DNA of 64,000 bases from JAVBSN01 sp031556525 (lineage in GTDB: Bacteria > Bacillota > Clostridia > Lachnospirales > Lachnospiraceae), in assembly GCA_031556525.1 (NCBI GenBank), contig JAVBSS010000002.1, positions 62,001-126,000 on the forward strand, read 5' to 3'. Of this stretch, positions 1 to 9,299 are shown in pieces (position 1 is the first letter of the stretch; each line of letters opens with the position of its first letter). A program made the position numbers and the translations under genes. Under the pieces are notes generated by a model. That model did no database searches, had not been told where the DNA came from, and saw only the letters and a list, made by a program, of their open reading frames with translations.

Positions 1-180
1 TTATATGATATGGCAATGAGGATGCGAATACCAAAGGCTGATCCGAAAAAATATGATAGCATAACGGATGATGAGGAAGATGAGAACACCTCAAACGGTA
101 ATATAAGTGGCAGTAGTGAAAGTAATATAGATACTAGTGAAAGTGTGTGTGTGGAAGTTAGTGAATCTGTAGAAGTATAA
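1..180 (+). CDS. C-terminal end of an unidentified protein (5' truncated by window)
   Basis: An open frame enters the window at base 1 and ends at a TAA at 178-180, giving the last 59 residues of a protein. The fragment starts with a short basic segment and becomes a Ser/Asp/Glu-rich, low-complexity tail with SES repeats, which looks disordered. No catalytic motif is visible, so I do not name a function. A strong terminator follows 10 bases later, which supports this being a real gene end. Confidence 0.6.
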   Translation, partial: LYDMAMRMRIPKADPKKYDSITDDEEDENTSNGNISGSSESNIDTSESVCVEVSESVEV

Positions 181-190
181 GAAAATATGG

Positions 191-223
191 GCAACCTAAG
201 TGATTTTACTTAGGTTGCTTTTT
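191..223 (+). terminator. Rho-independent terminator
   Basis: Perfect 11-bp inverted repeat (GCAACCTAAGT at 191-201 and its complement at 208-218) with a 6-nt loop and a run of five T. It ends the gene that enters from the left edge. Confidence 0.9.
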
Positions 224-278
224 GGTTGGTAAAGTAAGGCTTTCTGTGGTATTATTATGTAATAAAAGGGGAGAAACT

Positions 279-323
279 TTGAAAAATAATTTGTATAGAA
301 AGATTATTGGGTGTATATCATGA
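279..323 (+). CDS. Possible 14-residue leader peptide (TTG start)
   Basis: A GGGGAG ribosome site at about 268-273 is placed 5 nt ahead of a TTG at 279. The frame encodes MKNNLYRKIIGCIS and stops at TGA 321-323, overlapping the ATG of the downstream histidine kinase in an ATGA junction. The kinase has no good ribosome site of its own, so translational coupling through this short frame is plausible. It could also be chance; nothing else supports it. Confidence 0.35.
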   Translation: MKNNLYRKIIGCIS

Positions 324-2200
324 AAAGACCAAGTAAAAGAGAAATAATGAAAGCATATAAGAAAGTAACCACGTATACAGCAAGTATATTGGTTGCCTTT
401 TTGTTAATTTATTATGGAATAACAGTTATTTTTAGTATGAAAATGTATGATAAAGTAGATACCATACAAGAACATCCATTTCCAGTGGTTGTAGCATTAG
501 GAGATATTAAAGGAGGTATATACCAGATTCATACGTTATGTGAACGATTGGAATTTGTTCGTACGCCAGAAGCGATAGAGAGTGTACGAATACATTATAG
601 TGAGATTGATGAGGAATGTGATAAATCAGTTAAAATAATTGTAGATCAATATCTTCCTAGTATTGAAGAATCTGTAAAGTTACAGGACTTATATGATGAA
701 ATAATTGATAGGCAAGAAGAATTATTAGAAATGTGTAATCAACCTAATGTTACTGATGAAGATATTAAGCACTTTGTGGATGAAGAAATCAATCCTAAGA
801 TATATGAACTAGAAGAACTTATTGAAATTATGTCAGAAAAAGCAACAGGAAGATTTAACGAATATGTAAGCTCGATTAGAAGTTATAAGAATATAATAAT
901 CATATGGTCAACTATATTGATTATTATATTATTAACAGCTCTTACAATGTATTTATATATTATCCGTAGAAAAGAATTAAGAGAGAAACAAGCAAAAGAA
1001 GATATGAAGATTGCTCTTGCAGCAGCCAAATCTGCTAGTGAGGCAAAGACTTTGTTTTTATCTAATATGTCTCATGATATAAGAACACCGATGAATGCAA
1101 TTATTGGTATGACAGATATTGCATTAGTTAATATGGACAATCCTGAAAAAGTAAAAGATTGTTTGGAGAAAGTAACAACATCTTCCCACCATTTGCTAAG
1201 TTTAATTAATGATGTACTTGATATGAGTAAAATTGAGAGTGGTAAAGTAATTATAACTGAGGAAATAGTAGATATTTCTGAACTTTTATTTAATATATAT
1301 ACTATTGTTCAGCCACAAGCAAAAGAAAAGAATCACAGCTTTGACATATATCTTAAAGATGTTGTTAACGAACAAGTAATGGGCGATACGCTACATATAC
1401 AACAAGCATTAATAAATCTAATAAGCAATGCTATAAAATTCACGCCAACAGGGGGTAAGATAACGGTTACTGTAACACAAGAAGCAACAGCCCACCATGG
1501 GTATAGTAGCTATAAATTCGTTGTTAACGATACTGGTATTGGTATGAATGAAATATTTGTACAACGTATATTTGAACCTTTCGAGAGGGCAAAGACATCA
1601 ACAGTTAGTGGTATTGAGGGTACAGGCTTAGGTATGGCAATTACCAAAAGCATTGTTGATATGATGGGCGGACAGATACATATTGATAGTAAAATAGGTG
1701 AAGGAACTACATGTACTATGTATCTATACCTAAAACCATACCGAGGAGACGGAGTTAGTGGTACTACAGAGCGTTTGATTGAATACAAAGCTTTGGTCAG
1801 TGATAATTCTAGATCAAAAAAAGGTAAAGCATTAATAGTTGAAGATAATGAAATTAATATAGAAGTAGTTGAAGAGATGTTAAAACAATATGGCATCATT
1901 ACAGATAGTGTTAGAGATGGATTGCAAGCGGTACAGCAGATAAAGAAAGTATCAGAGAAGGAATATGATATTATTTTTATGGATGTACAGATGCCAATAA
2001 TGAATGGATATAAGGCAACAAGGGAGATTCGTAAATATGAAATTAGTGCCAAGCATAAGCATATACCTATTATAGGAATGTCTGCTAATGCATTTTCAGA
2101 AGATATAGTAACTGGAAAAGAGTCAGGTATGGATGAATATATTACCAAGCCTCTTAGTGCAGAAGAATTATGGAGAGTGTTGGATCTGTTTATAGATTAG
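320..2200 (+). CDS. Hybrid sensor histidine kinase with C-terminal receiver domain
   Basis: Membrane sensor kinase of about 626 residues. An N-terminal TM segment (about residues 20-40) and a second one (about 193-216) bracket an extracytoplasmic, acidic, probably helical sensor domain. HisKA follows with NMSHDIRTPMN (phospho-His about 252), then HATPase_c with the N box (INLISNAIKF), NDTGIGM and EGTGLGMAITKS, and a REC domain with the acceptor Asp near 555 in FMDVQMP and the late Lys in ITKPLS. The ATG at 320 is chosen because it overlaps the stop of a short leader frame; a GTG at 311 is the alternative. A receiver on the same chain suggests a phosphorelay. No cognate output regulator is adjacent, and the next gene is a large AAA+ protein 48 nt away. 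Confidence 0.92.
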   Translation: MKRPSKREIMKAYKKVTTYTASILVAFLLIYYGITVIFSMKMYDKVDTIQEHPFPVVVALGDIKGGIYQIHTLCERLEFVRTPEAIESVRIHYSEIDEECDKSVKIIVDQYLPSIEESVKLQDLYDEIIDRQEELLEMCNQPNVTDEDIKHFVDEEINPKIYELEELIEIMSEKATGRFNEYVSSIRSYKNIIIIWSTILIIILLTALTMYLYIIRRKELREKQAKEDMKIALAAAKSASEAKTLFLSNMSHDIRTPMNAIIGMTDIALVNMDNPEKVKDCLEKVTTSSHHLLSLINDVLDMSKIESGKVIITEEIVDISELLFNIYTIVQPQAKEKNHSFDIYLKDVVNEQVMGDTLHIQQALINLISNAIKFTPTGGKITVTVTQEATAHHGYSSYKFVVNDTGIGMNEIFVQRIFEPFERAKTSTVSGIEGTGLGMAITKSIVDMMGGQIHIDSKIGEGTTCTMYLYLKPYRGDGVSGTTERLIEYKALVSDNSRSKKGKALIVEDNEINIEVVEEMLKQYGIITDSVRDGLQAVQQIKKVSEKEYDIIFMDVQMPIMNGYKATREIRKYEISAKHKHIPIIGMSANAFSEDIVTGKESGMDEYITKPLSAEELWRVLDLFID

Positions 2201-2248
2201 TTTCAGAATAAATTATATAATAATGTTTAAACATGTAAGGGAGCGATT

Positions 2249-5200
2249 ATGAAATCAGAAAACAAAATACTTTCAATTTTAAAGTTCCTATTTCCGGAGT
2301 ATTCGATAATTGAAGCAGGTATGAAATATGGATTTATTGGAAGAAGAGTTGTAGATAATAATGAGATGTTAAAAAGTAAAAGCGTGGTTAATCAAACTGT
2401 TATGCATCAACAACAAATGCATCAAACACCTCAAATGGCACAGCAGAAATCGCAAAACATGCAGAATTCAATGCCTAATAAGGGAGTTGTGCCTGCACAA
2501 AAGATTTATAATGCTGAAACGACACAACCTAATAATGTGAGCGTTGTGAATCAAACGATTGTATATAATGAAAAGAGAGAAGCGGGTACTAGTACAAATG
2601 ATTTGGCTAATACATTTGACATTATTGAAAAAGATGTTAAAAAATCGTTTTTTGGTCAAAATGCATATGTTCATAACTTATGTATAGCATTTAAGCGACC
2701 ATTTGTTACTGGATATAATAATATGTTGCCTAAGAATATAATTTTTGTATTGGGGCAAAAAAGTTCGGGAAAGCATTATAGTATTGAGTTAGTATTAAGA
2801 GAACTAAAAAAGCATAAGTTTGAGAAAACAGAAGATATTGCTTGCATTGATTTAGCTAGATATCAATCACCAGATGATAAAGGTATTTTTTTAAGTGACA
2901 TTTATGCGGCATTATATTCAAATGGTGATGTTATTACATTCGATAACTATGAATATTGTCATAGTAGTATTATAGGAATAATGCAAGAACTTTGTCTGTC
3001 AGGTAAATATTTACTAGATGGAAGATATACTATGAATAATAATGTTCTTACAGAAATAACAGGAAGTATGGTAGAAAATATTATTAGTCAAATATCAACA
3101 AATAATAAATTCTTTGTTTTTCTTTCAGAAAGTAATGAAAATAAAATTGCTGATGTATTTGGAAATAAGTTAATGAATGCAATTGGAGATATTGTAATAA
3201 TTGAACCATATAATATGCTAGATATATATGCAATAACTGAATATTTTATAAAGGTGTCGTTAGTAAATGTAAAGAATAACCTTAATATAGTGATTGGTAA
3301 TACTGTAATAGACAAGCAAGTTACTGAATATTTTGTTAAATTATATAAAAACATTACAGGTGTAAATGGCATTAAAATAGCTATTGATAAGGAACTATAT
3401 AAACCATTATCTGAATATAAAATGAAAAATAATATTGAAAATAATAAAGCAGCATTAATGATTACAAAGAGCAGTTTAACGGTTATAATTGATGGTAAGG
3501 AAGTAGATTTATCGCAGTATAAGAAAAAGGAATATACTGCTGATTTAGATGCGGTAAAGAAAGAGTTAGATGCTATTATCGGACTTGATTCTGTAAAACA
3601 GTATGTTCTTGATTTAGAAGATAATTTGAAGATACAGAAAATGAGAGAAGATAGTGGTAAGAAATTAGCTAGTATTTCTAAGCATGTGATATTTATAGGA
3701 AATCCTGGTACTGGAAAGACTACTATTGCTAGAATTGTAGCTAAATATATGAAAGCATTAGGCTTACTATCGGGAGGTCAACTTAGGGAAGTAACACGAG
3801 CAGATTTAGTAGGTCAATATGTAGGTCAAACAGCTCAAATGACAAGAGATGTTATTAAATCAGCTATTGGAGGTGTTTTGTTTATTGATGAAGCATATTC
3901 GTTATGCAGAGACAAAGAAGACACATTTGGATTAGAAGCAATAGATACATTAGTAAAAGGCATTGAAGATAATAGAGATGATTTAGTTGTAATACTTGCA
4001 GGTTATGAAAATGAAATGAATGAGTTTTTAGGAACTAATTCAGGACTTAAGTCTCGCTTTCCTAACATTATAGAATTTCAAGATTATTCTGTATATGAGA
4101 TGTATGATATTCTTATAGCAACTGCAATAAGTAAGGGTTATACAGTTAGTGAGGATTGCAAAGATTCATTATTAAAATTATTTGAACGTAAACAAATAAA
4201 AGGGAAAAATGATAGTGGTAATGGACGTTTAGTTAGAAATATTGTAGAAGAAGCAATTATTAAACAATCAAAGAGACTACTTAATTCATCAGATGAAGAT
4301 ATGGATGTATTAACACTTGCTGATTTTAATATTAATAACTTTGATTCATTTAATTTAGACGAATCTCTAGCAAAGATTATTGGTTTGGAAAATGTAAAAG
4401 AATTTATTAGAGGTCAACATAAGGTTTTAATTGCAAATGAAAAAAGAAGAAGTGCAGGAGTAACGGTTGATTCTTCTCAAACTTTAAATATGATTTTTAT
4501 GGGTAACCCAGGAACAGGAAAGACTACAGTAGCTAGAGTAGTGGCAGAAATGCTTAGAGATATGGGGATATTAAAGTCAGGACAACTTATTGAAATAGAT
4601 AAAAGTGGTTTGGTCTCTGAATATCCTGGTCAGACAGCAAAGAAAACAGAAGAAGTCTTTAGGTCAGCATTAGGTGGAGTATTATTTATTGATGAAGCCT
4701 ATGCCCTTGCTAATGATGCAATTGGATATGGAAAAGAAGCTGTAGATACATTAGTTAAGTTAATGGAGGATTACAGAGGTGAAATAGTTGTAATTCTAGC
4801 TGGATATAAAAAAGAAATGGGAGAATTTTTAAAAACAAATTCAGCTCTAGAATCAAGATTCCCATTGCAAATTGAATTTAAGGATTATTCTGCAAACGAA
4901 TTGCATCAAATAGCATTAAAATTAATTAACGCCAAAGGATTTATTTTAAACAATGAATCTGAGAAAGCATTAGAGGAAGTAATTAATCAACGACATAAAT
5001 ATTCTGATGCTAATTCAGGAAATGGTCGTATGATAAGAAATATTATAGAAGAAATATTAAGAAATCAATCATCAAGAATAGCTTCTAGTGATGTAAGCAA
5101 TGAAGAATTAGTAATTATAACTAACGAAGATATTTTACAAGATAATAAGACGCAAGATGCATATGATTTAGAAGCAGAGCTAAGTAAAATAGTTGGATTG

Positions 5201-5959
5201 GAAGAAGTTAAAGATTTTGTCAGAGGTTTGAATGCAAAATTAAGAATACAGAGTGAAAGAAAGAAGATGGGATTACCAGTAGATAATGAGCAAACATTAC
5301 ATATGATATTCACAGGAAATCCAGGAACAGGAAAGACAACAGTAGCTCGTATTATTGTAGAGGTGCTATACAGATTAGGTGTAATTAAAACTAATAAGCT
5401 TATTGAAACGGATAGAGCTGGACTAGTAGCAGGATTTGTAGGGCAAACAGCAATTAAGACAACAGAAAAAGTAAAAGAAGCAATGGATGGTGTACTATTT
5501 ATTGATGAAGCATATTCTCTAGCTTCTGGAGGAGATAATGACTTTGGAAAAGAAGCCATAGATACATTAGTAAAATTAATAGATGATAATAGAGGAAGGT
5601 TAGTTGTTATTCTTGCAGGATATAACAAGGAAATGCAAATGTTTTTACAGACTAATACAGGATTAAAGTCTCGCTTCCCTAATTTCATTGATTTTGTTGA
5701 TTATAGTACAGATGAGTTAATGCAGATAGCAGATGAATTGTATGGAATCAAAGGTTATGTTTTATCTGATGAGGCTAAGGATAAGTTTAGACAAATAGTT
5801 GAAGAAGCTAAGAATGATACAACATTTGGAAATGGAAGATATGTACGAAATATGTTTGAAAAGTCTCTTAATAAGCAAGCATTAAGATTAAGCACAGATC
5901 CAGATTTAACAAGAGAAGAACTTATAACCATTGAAGCAGAAGATGTTAGGGGGATGTAG
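2249..5959 (+). CDS. Multi-domain AAA+ ATPase with three CbbX/SpoVK-type modules
   Basis: A 1236-residue protein. The first 140 residues are Gln/Met/Asn-rich and look disordered. Residues about 140-400 form a degenerate AAA-like domain with a Walker-A-like GQKSSGK near 170. Three CbbX/SpoVK/EccA-type AAA+ modules follow, each with GNPGTGKTT (near 484, 752 and 1021), a Walker B in VLFIDEAY and the SRFP region carrying the arginine finger. Single-module relatives are about 300 residues, so this is an in-line triplication on one chain. Such ATPases remodel protein complexes (CbbX for Rubisco, EccA in type VII secretion); the target here is unknown. An AAGGGAG ribosome site precedes the ATG. Two membrane-protein genes follow with 2-nt and 1-nt gaps, indicating a functional unit. 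Confidence 0.88.
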   Translation: MKSENKILSILKFLFPEYSIIEAGMKYGFIGRRVVDNNEMLKSKSVVNQTVMHQQQMHQTPQMAQQKSQNMQNSMPNKGVVPAQKIYNAETTQPNNVSVVNQTIVYNEKREAGTSTNDLANTFDIIEKDVKKSFFGQNAYVHNLCIAFKRPFVTGYNNMLPKNIIFVLGQKSSGKHYSIELVLRELKKHKFEKTEDIACIDLARYQSPDDKGIFLSDIYAALYSNGDVITFDNYEYCHSSIIGIMQELCLSGKYLLDGRYTMNNNVLTEITGSMVENIISQISTNNKFFVFLSESNENKIADVFGNKLMNAIGDIVIIEPYNMLDIYAITEYFIKVSLVNVKNNLNIVIGNTVIDKQVTEYFVKLYKNITGVNGIKIAIDKELYKPLSEYKMKNNIENNKAALMITKSSLTVIIDGKEVDLSQYKKKEYTADLDAVKKELDAIIGLDSVKQYVLDLEDNLKIQKMREDSGKKLASISKHVIFIGNPGTGKTTIARIVAKYMKALGLLSGGQLREVTRADLVGQYVGQTAQMTRDVIKSAIGGVLFIDEAYSLCRDKEDTFGLEAIDTLVKGIEDNRDDLVVILAGYENEMNEFLGTNSGLKSRFPNIIEFQDYSVYEMYDILIATAISKGYTVSEDCKDSLLKLFERKQIKGKNDSGNGRLVRNIVEEAIIKQSKRLLNSSDEDMDVLTLADFNINNFDSFNLDESLAKIIGLENVKEFIRGQHKVLIANEKRRSAGVTVDSSQTLNMIFMGNPGTGKTTVARVVAEMLRDMGILKSGQLIEIDKSGLVSEYPGQTAKKTEEVFRSALGGVLFIDEAYALANDAIGYGKEAVDTLVKLMEDYRGEIVVILAGYKKEMGEFLKTNSALESRFPLQIEFKDYSANELHQIALKLINAKGFILNNESEKALEEVINQRHKYSDANSGNGRMIRNIIEEILRNQSSRIASSDVSNEELVIITNEDILQDNKTQDAYDLEAELSKIVGLEEVKDFVRGLNAKLRIQSERKKMGLPVDNEQTLHMIFTGNPGTGKTTVARIIVEVLYRLGVIKTNKLIETDRAGLVAGFVGQTAIKTTEKVKEAMDGVLFIDEAYSLASGGDNDFGKEAIDTLVKLIDDNRGRLVVILAGYNKEMQMFLQTNTGLKSRFPNFIDFVDYSTDELMQIADELYGIKGYVLSDEAKDKFRQIVEEAKNDTTFGNGRYVRNMFEKSLNKQALRLSTDPDLTREELITIEAEDVRGM

Positions 5960-5961
5960 AT

Positions 5962-6420
5962 ATGAAGACAAAAATGATATGGATAGGTATTCCAGCAATA
6001 TTATTTATAATTATTGCATTTTGGCTTGTTATTTTCTTTATGCCATTATTAGTTATATGTTCTCCAGGGATGTATTTACCTGCTATTATTGGGTCAGGAT
6101 TTGCAAATCCATCTATAAATGAGAGTTTTATAATGTTTATTTCAATATTTAGTTTTTTAATTGGTTTATCAATACTAGTACCTCAATTTAGAAAAATGTA
6201 TTATACATTTCCTTGGCTATATCCATATGTTAAGGTATTGTTTATAGATTATATAATATGTATTTTAACTATTATGATAGTTAATTTTGGTTATACTGAG
6301 GATGGTGATAGTAGAAAGTTGTTATTTAAAATACTAGCTATACTATTTTTGATTGTAGCAAGACTTGTACAATGTGTATATTTTAAATATAGAAAGTCTA
6401 CAGCATTAGGAGGACAGTAA
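5962..6420 (+). CDS. Small integral membrane protein, unknown function
   Basis: A 152-residue hydrophobic protein with four likely TM helices (about 6-30, 52-72, 88-108 and 122-140) and a short basic C-terminus. It begins 2 nt after the stop of the AAA+ gene, so the two are almost certainly co-transcribed. I do not recognise the family. By context it is a candidate membrane anchor or partner of the AAA+ protein. Confidence 0.75.
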   Translation: MKTKMIWIGIPAILFIIIAFWLVIFFMPLLVICSPGMYLPAIIGSGFANPSINESFIMFISIFSFLIGLSILVPQFRKMYYTFPWLYPYVKVLFIDYIICILTIMIVNFGYTEDGDSRKLLFKILAILFLIVARLVQCVYFKYRKSTALGGQ

Positions 6421-6421
6421 C

Positions 6422-7075
6422 ATGGGGGATATGAAATCAAACATACAGGAGAATAAGAAAAATAATCAAATAATTCAACAGAAGAATGTAAATGTTATTA
6501 ATGTTCCTGAAAGTGAACCAGAGCATATAAATAATGTACCTATACGACAAACAAATGACATTAGGAGTGAAAGAAAAAAGATAGAAGGTCCAGCTAAAAT
6601 ATTTGGATGGATATGTTTAGTATTATCCGTTGCAACATTTATAGCATATGATAATGCGTATACCTCGATAGATGAAAGTAAAGAAGCACAAATATTATTA
6701 GAAGAACAAGCATCTACAGTTATATCAGCAGGAACAATATTAGCATATAGTGATGAATCTGGTACTGCTACAGATTATGAGATTGTCCATAGCTCAAATC
6801 AAGATTCAACGACTATATGGGTATGGGATTATGCTGCAGAGGATGGAGATGTAATACGTGTATTAGTAGATGGACAACCAATAACTAAAAATATTATGAT
6901 AAAGCATAAGGTTGTAGAAATTACAGTTCCTTCTACAGGACTTGTTCAAATTGAAGGTGTACATGATGGCGGTGGTGGAATTACCTATGCAGTAAGATAC
7001 GATATTAATGGAACGACTTATATTAATACAGCACCAGAGGGTGAATGTAATACCTATACATTAAGAAGAGAATAA
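6422..7075 (+). CDS. Single-pass membrane protein with extracytoplasmic beta-rich domain
   Basis: A 217-residue protein with an Asn/Gln-rich cytoplasmic N-terminus of about 60 residues, one TM segment (about 60-78) and a C-terminal domain of about 120 residues. That domain alternates hydrophobic and polar residues with a Gly run (VHDGGGGITY), suggesting an Ig-like or jelly-roll fold. The gene starts 1 nt after the preceding stop, completing a three-gene unit with the AAA+ ATPase. Its N-terminus resembles the low-complexity N-terminus of the ATPase, which may mean the two disordered regions interact. Family not recognised. Confidence 0.7.
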   Translation: MGDMKSNIQENKKNNQIIQQKNVNVINVPESEPEHINNVPIRQTNDIRSERKKIEGPAKIFGWICLVLSVATFIAYDNAYTSIDESKEAQILLEEQASTVISAGTILAYSDESGTATDYEIVHSSNQDSTTIWVWDYAAEDGDVIRVLVDGQPITKNIMIKHKVVEITVPSTGLVQIEGVHDGGGGITYAVRYDINGTTYINTAPEGECNTYTLRRE

Positions 7076-7157
7076 TATGTATATATATGATATGTGTGAT
7101 ATAATAGAAGTTAGTCATAAGTGATCGTAAAAGTGTAGGGGAAGGTAGGTAAGTGTT

Positions 7158-9233
7158 ATGAAGTCGTTAAAATTTAAGATTTTACTAGGAATAAGTTTGA
7201 GTTCTTTGCTAGCAGCGATTATTATTGGAGGCATTAGCATTATGAACTCGGGTAAGGTAGCAAAAGAAGAAGCTCAGAATATAATGGGACTTAATGCTAG
7301 GGGACGTGGAGAAGAAGTAGATACAATATTACAATGTATTGAGCAATCAGTAGATACATTAGTGGACATGTCGATTAGTGATTTGGATTTTAATAAGTTT
7401 AAGACAAGTGATAGATATGTCGAGGAATATACAAAGAGCATAGAGGAGGATGTAGTTAACTTTGGAATGCATACCAATGGTGCTATTTGTGTATATGTAA
7501 GATATAATCCAGAATTTACAGAACCAACATCAGGATTATTTTTTAGCAGAACATCTACAGATGTACCATTTGATAGTCTAACACCGACAGATTTTAGTAT
7601 GTACGACGAAGATGATATGGAGCATGTAGGTTGGTACTATGTTCCTGTTAAGAATGGAGCGCCAATATGGTTAGCACCATACTATAATGATAATGTAGGA
7701 ATATATATGATTTCTTATGTAGTACCGATTTATGTAGATGGAGTATCTGTTGGTATTATTGGAATGGATATAGATTTTAACGAGATAACTAGAATAATAG
7801 ATGAAATAAGCGTATATGATAGCGGTTCAGCTTTTTTAATTAGTGGCGGCGGAAACATTATGCATCATGGTGATTTAGAATATAATACAAATGTAGAGGC
7901 GTTCGGAGATAAAGTTGATGAATTTTTAACGAATGCTGATAATGAAGGAAAATTATTAAAATATAAGTACAATGGTGTTAATAGCCAATTAGTATTTTCA
8001 AAATTGCAAAATGGTATGAATGTAGTGCTAACGGCACCAACGAACGAGATAGAAGCAAATGCAAATGATCTATCTATAAAGATTTTCTTGTTTTCAGTGT
8101 TGGCTGTAGCGATTTCGGTTATTATAGGAGTAATTATAAGTTCACATATAGTTAAATCAATTAAAAAGATGACAGAGATTATAGATCAAACCGCTAACTT
8201 GGATTTTCAGGATAATGAAGAGATTGAACAGTTAGCTAAGAATAGTGATGAGATAGGAATGATGGCACAGAGTGTATCTGATATGCAAGAAGGATTGAAA
8301 GATATTATTAATGCCATGGCAGGGATACAAGATACAGTAATTACTAATGTTGAAGAGTTAAGTAATATAATGCAAGAGAGTAATTATATTTCACAGGATA
8401 ACTTTGATACAACAAATCAGATTTCAGATAGTATGGAAGAGAATGCTAGAACATCAAATATGATTGTAAGTAATCTAGAAGAAGTAACGCAGAACTCGGA
8501 ACATATCCGTCAACTTACGCTAGATGGAGAAGAGAATGCAAAAGAATTAGTTGAAATGGCACAGGGACTCAAAGATACTACAGAGCAGTCGTACGACAAA
8601 CTTGTTAAGATATATGATGATATTAAGAATAGAACAGATATAGCAATAGAACAATCTAAAGCAACTAAGCGAATTAATGAAATGACAGAAGAGATTGTAC
8701 AGATTTCTTCTCAGACAAATCTGCTAGCACTTAATGCTAATATAGAAGCGGCTAGAGCAGGTGAAGCAGGTCGTGGATTTGCAGTAGTAGCAACAGAGAT
8801 TGCAACACTGGCAGCACAGACATTTGATGTAGTAGAGAATATCAATGGAATAGTTGACAATGTTAATGAAGCAGTAGAGAATATGAAATATTGCATATCA
8901 TCAACAATGGAATTTGTAGAGCAGACGGTTATTGTTGACTATACCTCTTATAGAGATATAGGTGTAGAGTATCACAAAGATGCATCGAAGTTTATTGGCA
9001 TTATGGAGGGTGTAAGTGATGCACTTGCTATGTTAGTTGATAATATAGATACCATTTCAAATGCAGTGAATGATATGGATTCAACTATAAAGCAATCTAC
9101 AAAAGGGGCAATAGTTATTAAAGAAAAGACTGGCGATGCAGTGCAAAAGACTACAGAAGGTTACGATCGTCTGAATGAAAGCAAACAAAATATGAGAGAC
9201 CTTAAAGTATTAATAGATAGATTTAAGATATAG
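7158..9233 (+). CDS. Methyl-accepting chemotaxis protein with dCache-like sensor
   Basis: A 691-residue transmembrane chemoreceptor. TM1 spans about 7-29. An extracytoplasmic domain of about 270 residues has the Cache-like pattern (GWYYVPVKNGAPIW, then PIYVDGVSVGIIGMDIDF). TM2 lies near 310-330 and is followed by a HAMP region and a long coiled-coil signalling domain with the conserved hairpin tip (SSQTNLLALNANIEAARAGE) that contacts CheA and CheW. No che genes are nearby, so it should feed a chemotaxis array encoded elsewhere. A perfect-stem terminator follows. Confidence 0.93.
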   Translation: MKSLKFKILLGISLSSLLAAIIIGGISIMNSGKVAKEEAQNIMGLNARGRGEEVDTILQCIEQSVDTLVDMSISDLDFNKFKTSDRYVEEYTKSIEEDVVNFGMHTNGAICVYVRYNPEFTEPTSGLFFSRTSTDVPFDSLTPTDFSMYDEDDMEHVGWYYVPVKNGAPIWLAPYYNDNVGIYMISYVVPIYVDGVSVGIIGMDIDFNEITRIIDEISVYDSGSAFLISGGGNIMHHGDLEYNTNVEAFGDKVDEFLTNADNEGKLLKYKYNGVNSQLVFSKLQNGMNVVLTAPTNEIEANANDLSIKIFLFSVLAVAISVIIGVIISSHIVKSIKKMTEIIDQTANLDFQDNEEIEQLAKNSDEIGMMAQSVSDMQEGLKDIINAMAGIQDTVITNVEELSNIMQESNYISQDNFDTTNQISDSMEENARTSNMIVSNLEEVTQNSEHIRQLTLDGEENAKELVEMAQGLKDTTEQSYDKLVKIYDDIKNRTDIAIEQSKATKRINEMTEEIVQISSQTNLLALNANIEAARAGEAGRGFAVVATEIATLAAQTFDVVENINGIVDNVNEAVENMKYCISSTMEFVEQTVIVDYTSYRDIGVEYHKDASKFIGIMEGVSDALAMLVDNIDTISNAVNDMDSTIKQSTKGAIVIKEKTGDAVQKTTEGYDRLNESKQNMRDLKVLIDRFKI

Positions 9234-9257
9234 TGAATGAATAGAATAATATTAAAG

Positions 9258-9295
9258 CAAATGAGTGTGGAAGGAAACCACACTCATTTGTTTTG
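9258..9295. terminator. Bidirectional terminator between convergent genes
   Basis: Perfect 13-bp inverted repeat (CAAATGAGTGTGG at 9258-9270, complement at 9278-9290) with a 7-nt loop and TTTTG on the + side. It separates the chemoreceptor gene from the convergent collagen-like gene whose stop is at 9300-9302. Confidence 0.85.
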
Positions 9296-9299
9296 TAAA

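Noticed and set aside
7080..7157. Promoter of the chemoreceptor gene (TATAAT at 7100)
   Set aside because: A TATAAT is present but no acceptable -35 at 16-18 nt could be found, and no flagellar sigma motif is seen.
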